The position numbers and the translations under genes were made by a program. 10,184 bases of DNA from Calditrichota bacterium (GTDB taxonomy: Bacteria; Calditrichota; Calditrichia; RBG-13-44-9): positions 1-10,184 of the forward strand of contig JAJRXE010000387.1 of the NCBI GenBank assembly GCA_024276455.1, in the 5' to 3' direction. Below are positions 7,007-10,184 of the stretch, piece after piece. The notes under the pieces are model-generated. The model had not been told where the DNA came from, made no database searches, and saw nothing but the letters and a program-made list of their open reading frames with translations. Position 1 is the first letter of the stretch. Every line of letters starts with the position of its first letter.

Positions 7007-7996
7007 ATGAATCACCACAATCTAAAAAGTACGGACATTGGCGAGAGGTATGCCGGGTACTGCGTGATCAGAAATGCCGAATTAAAGTATTCTCAGGCAG
7101 GGAAGCCCTACCTGTTACTCGAGTTGGGGGATTGTTCCGGTCGCCTGAGGGGACGGCTCTGGAGCAATGCAGAAAAAGTTTTCCGCAGCCTCCGCCGGGG
7201 ACAAATCGTGAACGTAAAGGGAAGAGTCCAATCATTTTCCACCGGCAAGGAAATTCAGCTGGAACAAATTCGTCCCTTGAAACAGGGCGAAAACGTCGCT
7301 CTGGAGGAAATATTCCCCGTTAGCCAGAAGAATATTCCTCGTCTAAAGAAACGGTTCCAGAATCACCTGGAAAGTCTTCGAAACAAGCATCTGATTCGTC
7401 TGCTGGAGACCTTTTTCCCGGACGAAAAAAGCTGGTTGCGTTACTGGCGAACCCCGGCCGGAAAACTGTGGCATCACAATTATCTGTACGGTGTGTTGGA
7501 ACATGTCACCTGCTTATTGGATTTAACGGAGGTGCTTTATAAACATTATCCCACTCTGGATAAAGACCTGTTAAAAAGCGCCATTATTTTGCGGGAGCTG
7601 GGAAAAACAGAGCTGTTCGAAAAAGAGCTTTTCATCGAATATTCCACCAATGGCCGCCTAATCGGTGAAGCGGCGCTCACCTTTCAACGGGTGAGTGCGG
7701 TTGTGGCAGAAATGGAGACGTTTCCGGACGAACTGAAACGCACCCTGTTTCACCTGCTGGTTAGCCGGGAACAAGCTCAAAACCGACCGGAAGCCTTTCC
7801 GGTTCCCATGACGCTGGAAGCCGTTGCGTTAAATTTATTGGAAGAACTGGATATTCGCTTGAATGCCATCCGGCGAATTGTGAACAACGACCGACAACCC
7901 GGAAGTGCCTGGACGCGCTACAATAACCTACTTGATCGCTTTATATATGTAGGTGAACAGAATGAACACGATAAACGACAGAAAAAGCACGAATAA
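7007..7996 (+). CDS. YhaM-like OB-fold/HD-domain protein with a degenerate HD site
   Basis: A 329-residue protein with the architecture of the 3'-5' exoribonuclease YhaM. An N-terminal OB-fold nucleic-acid-binding domain (about 8-95: YAGYCVIRNAEL...GKPYLLLELGDCSGRLRGRLW...GQIVNVKGRVQ) is followed by an HD-type helical domain (about 120-300). In YhaM-type proteins the HD domain carries H...HD...H...H...D metal ligands. Here the early histidines remain (WHHNY at 155-159, EHV at 165-167), as does an Asp (ELDIR, Asp282), but the HD pair is Arg196-Glu197 (ILRELGK), the GH position is Gly220-Glu221, and the SHH position is Ser253-Arg254-Glu255. Several independent codons differ, so this is not a single sequencing error. 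The OB fold looks normal, so the protein probably binds RNA or ssDNA without degrading it. It stands alone on the + strand with its own strong ribosome binding site. Confidence 0.85.
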   Translation: MNHHNLKSTDIGERYAGYCVIRNAELKYSQAGKPYLLLELGDCSGRLRGRLWSNAEKVFRSLRRGQIVNVKGRVQSFSTGKEIQLEQIRPLKQGENVALEEIFPVSQKNIPRLKKRFQNHLESLRNKHLIRLLETFFPDEKSWLRYWRTPAGKLWHHNYLYGVLEHVTCLLDLTEVLYKHYPTLDKDLLKSAIILRELGKTELFEKELFIEYSTNGRLIGEAALTFQRVSAVVAEMETFPDELKRTLFHLLVSREQAQNRPEAFPVPMTLEAVALNLLEELDIRLNAIRRIVNNDRQPGSAWTRYNNLLDRFIYVGEQNEHDKRQKKHE

Positions 7997-8046
7997 ATGC
8001 AATTGGATCAAGAGAACTTGCATCTGTTCTGTAATTAGTGAGCTCA

Positions 8047-8427
8047 TCATTTTACGTACAGGCTCCTGAAATTGACCCAACGTTCGACCATATGGCGGAA
8101 GTTTTTCAATTTGAACGGTTCAATCAGGTAATCTACATTGCTCATATGGTTGATTTTTTTAAGAATTTCCTGAGAATTGAAATTGGAAATCAAAATGATC
8201 GGGATGTGGGAATATTTGGCGGTTCCTTTGATTTTCTCCAGTAATTCCAGGTGAGCCCTCACTCCCACGTTCATGATGATTAATGAGGGGCGAACGGCTT
8301 GAACTTTACTCAACGTCGGGATTTTCCCGTTGGTGATCTCGGTAAAGGTTTTGTAGCGGTAGTCCTTTAGCAGCTCTTCAATTAGTTTTGCCCGGTCGTG
8401 GCTGGTTTCGTAGATTAATACGCGCAT
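8047..8427 (-). CDS. Stand-alone receiver-like protein lacking the phosphorylation residues
   Basis: A 126-residue single-domain protein with the alternating beta/alpha layout of CheY-type receivers (MRVLIYETSHDRAKLIEELLK..., PSLIIMNVGV, IPIILISNF, VDYLIEPFKL). The residues for phosphotransfer are altered. The acidic pair after beta 1 reads Glu7-Thr8, the phospho-acceptor Asp is Asn53 (codon AAC), and the conserved Lys before Pro is Glu103; only Ser81 at the Thr/Ser switch position is kept. It therefore probably works by protein binding rather than as a phosphorylated switch. ATG 8427 has GGAGGA seven bases upstream and is preferred over the TTG at 8433. A sigma-54-type promoter lies about 90 bases upstream, next to a sigma-54 activator gene on the same strand. 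The 3' end converges with the YhaM-like gene, 50 bases apart. Confidence 0.85.
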   Translation of the reverse strand: MRVLIYETSHDRAKLIEELLKDYRYKTFTEITNGKIPTLSKVQAVRPSLIIMNVGVRAHLELLEKIKGTAKYSHIPIILISNFNSQEILKKINHMSNVDYLIEPFKLKNFRHMVERWVNFRSLYVK

Positions 8428-8433
8428 GAACAA

Positions 8434-8440
8434 ATCCTCC
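8434..8440 (-). promoter_or_regulatory. Shine-Dalgarno that sets the receiver-like gene start
   Basis: On the - strand AAGGAGGA ends at 8435 and is followed by seven bases and ATG 8427, an ideal arrangement. It argues against the TTG at 8433, which would almost touch the site. Confidence 0.7.
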
Positions 8441-8519
8441 TTGTTTTACATTCTCCTGCATCCAACCCTTCGTTTCTTTAAATCGTCTTCGAAATTTTTT
8501 TACTTCTTCTCTTTCTTAA

Positions 8520-8535
8520 TACAATAAGCTTGCCA
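8520..8535 (-). promoter_or_regulatory. Sigma-54 (-24/-12) promoter of the receiver-like gene
   Basis: On the - strand the sequence is TGGCAAGCTTATTGTA. Against the sigma-54 consensus TGGCACG-N4-TTGCW it matches at all specified positions except two (A for C at the sixth base, T for C at -12), with the exact N4 spacing and both G bases of the -24 element. Transcription would start near 8509, giving an untranslated leader of about 82 bases before ATG 8427. The neighbouring gene on the same strand encodes a sigma-54 activator with an intact GAFTGA loop, which raises the prior. No experiment supports this yet. Confidence 0.6.
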
Positions 8536-8592
8536 AAGAAAAGAAGTGGTAACAACAATAAAATCAATTGGTTAGGGTGCTGTTTTCTGTAA

Positions 8593-8652
8593 ATTGTATT
8601 TTAACAAGGGGTTAGGGGTAAAATCGGGATTGTGGGTTGCAGAAAATACAAT
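8593..8652. repeat. 10-bp perfect inverted repeat enclosing a G-quadruplex motif
   Basis: ATTGTATTTT (8593-8602) and AAAATACAAT (8643-8652) are exact reverse complements separated by 40 bases. The enclosed segment holds G4 at 8608, G4 at 8615, G3 at 8626 and G3 at 8634 with loops of 3, 7 and 5 bases, a canonical G-quadruplex pattern on the + strand. The arms are AT-rich, so the stem alone would be weak. There is no T-tract, so it is not a standard terminator. Confidence 0.55.
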
Positions 8653-8690
8653 CGGCTGCGTAGCGGTTTGTACTAAGTGCAATAAATTTA

Positions 8691-8714
8691 GGGTGTTGGG
8701 AAAGGGAAAGCGGG
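8691..8714 (+). other. Second canonical G-quadruplex motif
   Basis: Four GGG runs at 8691, 8698, 8704 and 8712 are separated by loops of 4, 3 and 5 bases. It sits just beside the dyad at 8668-8682. The motif meets the G3-N1-7 rule; folding has not been shown. Confidence 0.45.
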
Positions 8715-8779
8715 AAGGTCCAGAAAATCCGGAAGAAGCATTCGAAGAAATGCTGCGGAAGGGGAAATTAAAACGCCAT

Positions 8780-10123
8780 TCAGCTGTTGAGCTTTTTCAT
8801 CAAGGTGCGGTAATTTATTTTCAGGGTCTTACAGGCTTCTTTTTTATTCCCTTTTTTCAAATCGAGTACCATTTTGACGTAGATTTTGGAAACTTCCTCC
8901 AGTGAAAGTTCGTTTGCCAGTGCCCGATCTAAAAAATTGTTAGAGGCTTCAATAACGTCAGCTGGCAAGTCTTTAATATCGATGTAATCCGAACCGGTAA
9001 TGATGATGCGTTTAATGGTGTTTTCCAGTTCGCGCACATTTCCTTCCCAGGGCAGATGAGAGAGAAAGGCAACGGTCCGGGAGGTGATTTTCGGAATGGG
9101 AATGGCGTTTTCGCGGCAGAATTTTTCCACGATAAAGTCAATAAGCGCCGGAATATCGTCGGGGCGTTCTCTTAGTGGGGGAATATGGATGGGGATGACG
9201 TTAATCCGATAAAGCAGGTCTTCCCGGAATTTTTTTTGTCTGATCAGTTCCACCAGATTCTTATTGGTAGCGGTAATAAGACGGAAATTAACCTGAATTT
9301 CTTTTTCTCCGCCCAGGCGGAAAAACCGTTTCGTTTCCAGCACCCGCAGCAGTTTGGCCTGCAATTCTAGCGGCATTTCCCCGATTTCGTCTAAAAAAAG
9401 CGTGCCGTTGTGGGCCAGTTCCAATTTCCCGCGGGTGGTTTTTACCGCTCCGGTAAAGGCTCCTTTCTCGTAACCGAACAGTTCGCTTTCCAGTAAGTTG
9501 GCCGGAAGGGCGGCGCAATTAATGGCGACAAAACTTTCCCGAAACTGGGAACTCCGGTTGAAGATGTGCCGGGCCAGTACCTCCTTCCCAACTCCGGATT
9601 CCCCGGTAATGAGAACAGGTTCGGAATTGTCCTTGATTTTTTCAATCAAGTTCAGGATTTGCTGCATGTGTTTGCTAACCGCCACGATGTGCTCGAATTG
9701 AATGTTCTTTTTCAACTTCGAGCGCAATTCCTTGTTCTCCCGTTCCAGTTGCAGCATCCGCAGGGCCTGCTTAACCAGGTAAGGCAGTTCTTCTTCCAGA
9801 TTTTCGCCTTTGGAGAAGTAGGAGTACGCCCCGCGTTTCTGGGCTTCCAGGGCGTATTCATGCTCGTTGTACGAGGTCACCACAATGATCTGGGAATCGT
9901 GCCCCCGCTTCACGAATTCGTCCAGCAGCTCCAGGCCGTCCTGAATTTGCGGAAGACCAAGATCTAAGATAATCAGATCCGGTAAAAACGATTCGAAGTA
10001 TTCCAGCGCTTCGGTTTTGTTGAAGGCCAGTTTAATGTTGTATTGCTCACCAATCCATTGTTTGTAACTTTCCGACCAGATGACGTTGTCTTCGACAATG
10101 AGAATTTTGTTGGTTAATTGCAT
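8780..10123 (-). CDS. NtrC-family sigma-54-dependent response regulator
   Basis: A 447-residue transcription activator with the full three-domain layout. The receiver (1-125) has the acidic pair Glu11-Asp12, phospho-acceptor Asp54 (IILDLGLP), Thr83 and Lys105, so it should be phosphorylated normally. A short coiled-coil linker (about 122-140, LQLERENKELRSKLKKN) leads to the AAA+ domain (about 144-380) with Walker A GESGVGKE (174-181), the sigma-54-contacting loop GAFTGA (221-226), Walker B LFLDE (Asp245-Glu246) and the arginine-finger region FREDLLYRI. The C-terminus is a Fis-type helix-turn-helix (about 425-447, KKEACKTLKINYRTLMKKL) for DNA binding. ATG 10123 lies two bases after the stop of a histidine kinase gene, so the two form a two-component pair. 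Its probable target is the sigma-54 promoter at 8520-8535. Nothing essential is missing. Confidence 0.96.
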   Translation of the reverse strand: MQLTNKILIVEDNVIWSESYKQWIGEQYNIKLAFNKTEALEYFESFLPDLIILDLGLPQIQDGLELLDEFVKRGHDSQIIVVTSYNEHEYALEAQKRGAYSYFSKGENLEEELPYLVKQALRMLQLERENKELRSKLKKNIQFEHIVAVSKHMQQILNLIEKIKDNSEPVLITGESGVGKEVLARHIFNRSSQFRESFVAINCAALPANLLESELFGYEKGAFTGAVKTTRGKLELAHNGTLFLDEIGEMPLELQAKLLRVLETKRFFRLGGEKEIQVNFRLITATNKNLVELIRQKKFREDLLYRINVIPIHIPPLRERPDDIPALIDFIVEKFCRENAIPIPKITSRTVAFLSHLPWEGNVRELENTIKRIIITGSDYIDIKDLPADVIEASNNFLDRALANELSLEEVSKIYVKMVLDLKKGNKKEACKTLKINYRTLMKKLNS

Positions 10124-10125
10124 GG

Positions 10126-10184
10126 CTACGACCTGACTGCGTTTGGTAATCGAATGTTAAAAATGGTGCCCTTCCCTGGCATAC
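10126..10184 (-). CDS. Histidine kinase, extreme C-terminus (partial)
   Basis: On the - strand the frame entering from the right edge reads MPGKGTIFNIRLPNAVRS before a TAG stop at 10126-10128. PGKGT-x-F-x-I-x-LP is the typical end of the HATPase_c domain (G2 box and last strand) of sensor histidine kinases. Two bases separate the stop from the start of the sigma-54 response regulator on the same strand, so this is almost certainly its cognate kinase. Only 18 residues are visible, so its sensor domains are unknown. Confidence 0.8.
   Translation of the reverse strand, partial: MPGKGTIFNIRLPNAVRS

Larger units (their letters stand above)
8536..8779. other. Structured intergenic region upstream of the sigma-54 promoter
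   Basis: About 245 bases between the activator stop and the receiver-like promoter, with no convincing gene. The + strand is strongly G-rich over C in 8570-8770. It contains TTAGGG three times (8572, 8612, 8688), a 10-bp perfect inverted repeat, two G-quadruplex motifs and the dyad TTGTAC-TAA-GTGCAA (8668-8682). The dyad lies about 165 bases upstream of the predicted start, where an activator of the NtrC class would normally bind. A + strand open frame through here has no start signal and runs antisense into the activator gene, so I do not call it. Confidence 0.5.

Noticed and set aside
7997..8023. ATGCAA...TTGCAT inverted repeat between the convergent YhaM-like and receiver-like genes as a terminator
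   Set aside because: A six-base AT-rich stem with a 15-base loop and no T-run is too weak to call.
8594..8905. Open + strand frame of about 100 codons with a CxxC pair, crossing the intergenic gap and the 3' end of the activator gene
   Set aside because: Starts with TTG without a ribosome binding site, and its last third is plainly antisense to the helix-turn-helix coding end of the sigma-54 activator.

Overview
The window is a gene-dense stretch of bacterial chromosome of moderate G+C. It holds 12 protein genes, two of them cut by the window ends, and I see no rRNA, tRNA, CRISPR array, insertion sequence or phage gene. The mixture (ECF sigma/anti-sigma pair, sigma-54 response regulator, YhaM-like protein, NSS transporter with a MetS-like small subunit, small CPVCG...CxC protein) fits a Gram-negative bacterium, perhaps of the FCB/Calditrichota-Ignavibacteria neighbourhood. 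That placement is inference from gene style, not a demonstrated assignment.

Left part (1-6151, all + strand, tightly spaced): the 3' end of an M3 oligopeptidase (pepF-like), a sodium:neurotransmitter-symporter-family transporter, a 42-residue MetS-like subunit overlapping it by ATGA, DNA polymerase III delta (holA), an ECF sigma factor, its zinc-binding membrane anti-sigma factor, a membrane protein with two GAF domains and a degenerate GGDEF domain, and a small conserved-looking cysteine protein. This could be one long transcription unit, or two or three with internal promoters. The ECF gene has a candidate self-type promoter just before it.

Middle (6153-7996): a YfcE/MJ0936-type phosphodiesterase on the - strand, ending one base from the small cysteine protein. 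It is followed by a 353-bp AT-rich divergent intergenic region and a + strand OB-fold/HD protein of the YhaM exoribonuclease type in which most of the HD metal ligands are replaced.

Right part (8047-10184, all - strand): reading leftward, the last residues of a histidine kinase, an intact NtrC-type sigma-54 activator response regulator, a 350-bp regulatory gap, and a stand-alone receiver-like protein whose phospho-acceptor Asp is Asn. The gap holds a good -24/-12 (sigma-54) promoter pointing at the receiver-like gene. Further upstream are an imperfect dyad and two canonical G-quadruplex motifs, one of them inside a 10-bp perfect inverted repeat. The simplest model is that the kinase/activator pair drives the receiver-like gene through sigma-54.

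The most unusual theme is that three signalling or nucleotide-handling proteins within about 4.2 kb (GGDEF, HD, receiver) each keep a recognisable fold while losing the residues for chemistry. This suggests binding or scaffold roles rather than catalysis.
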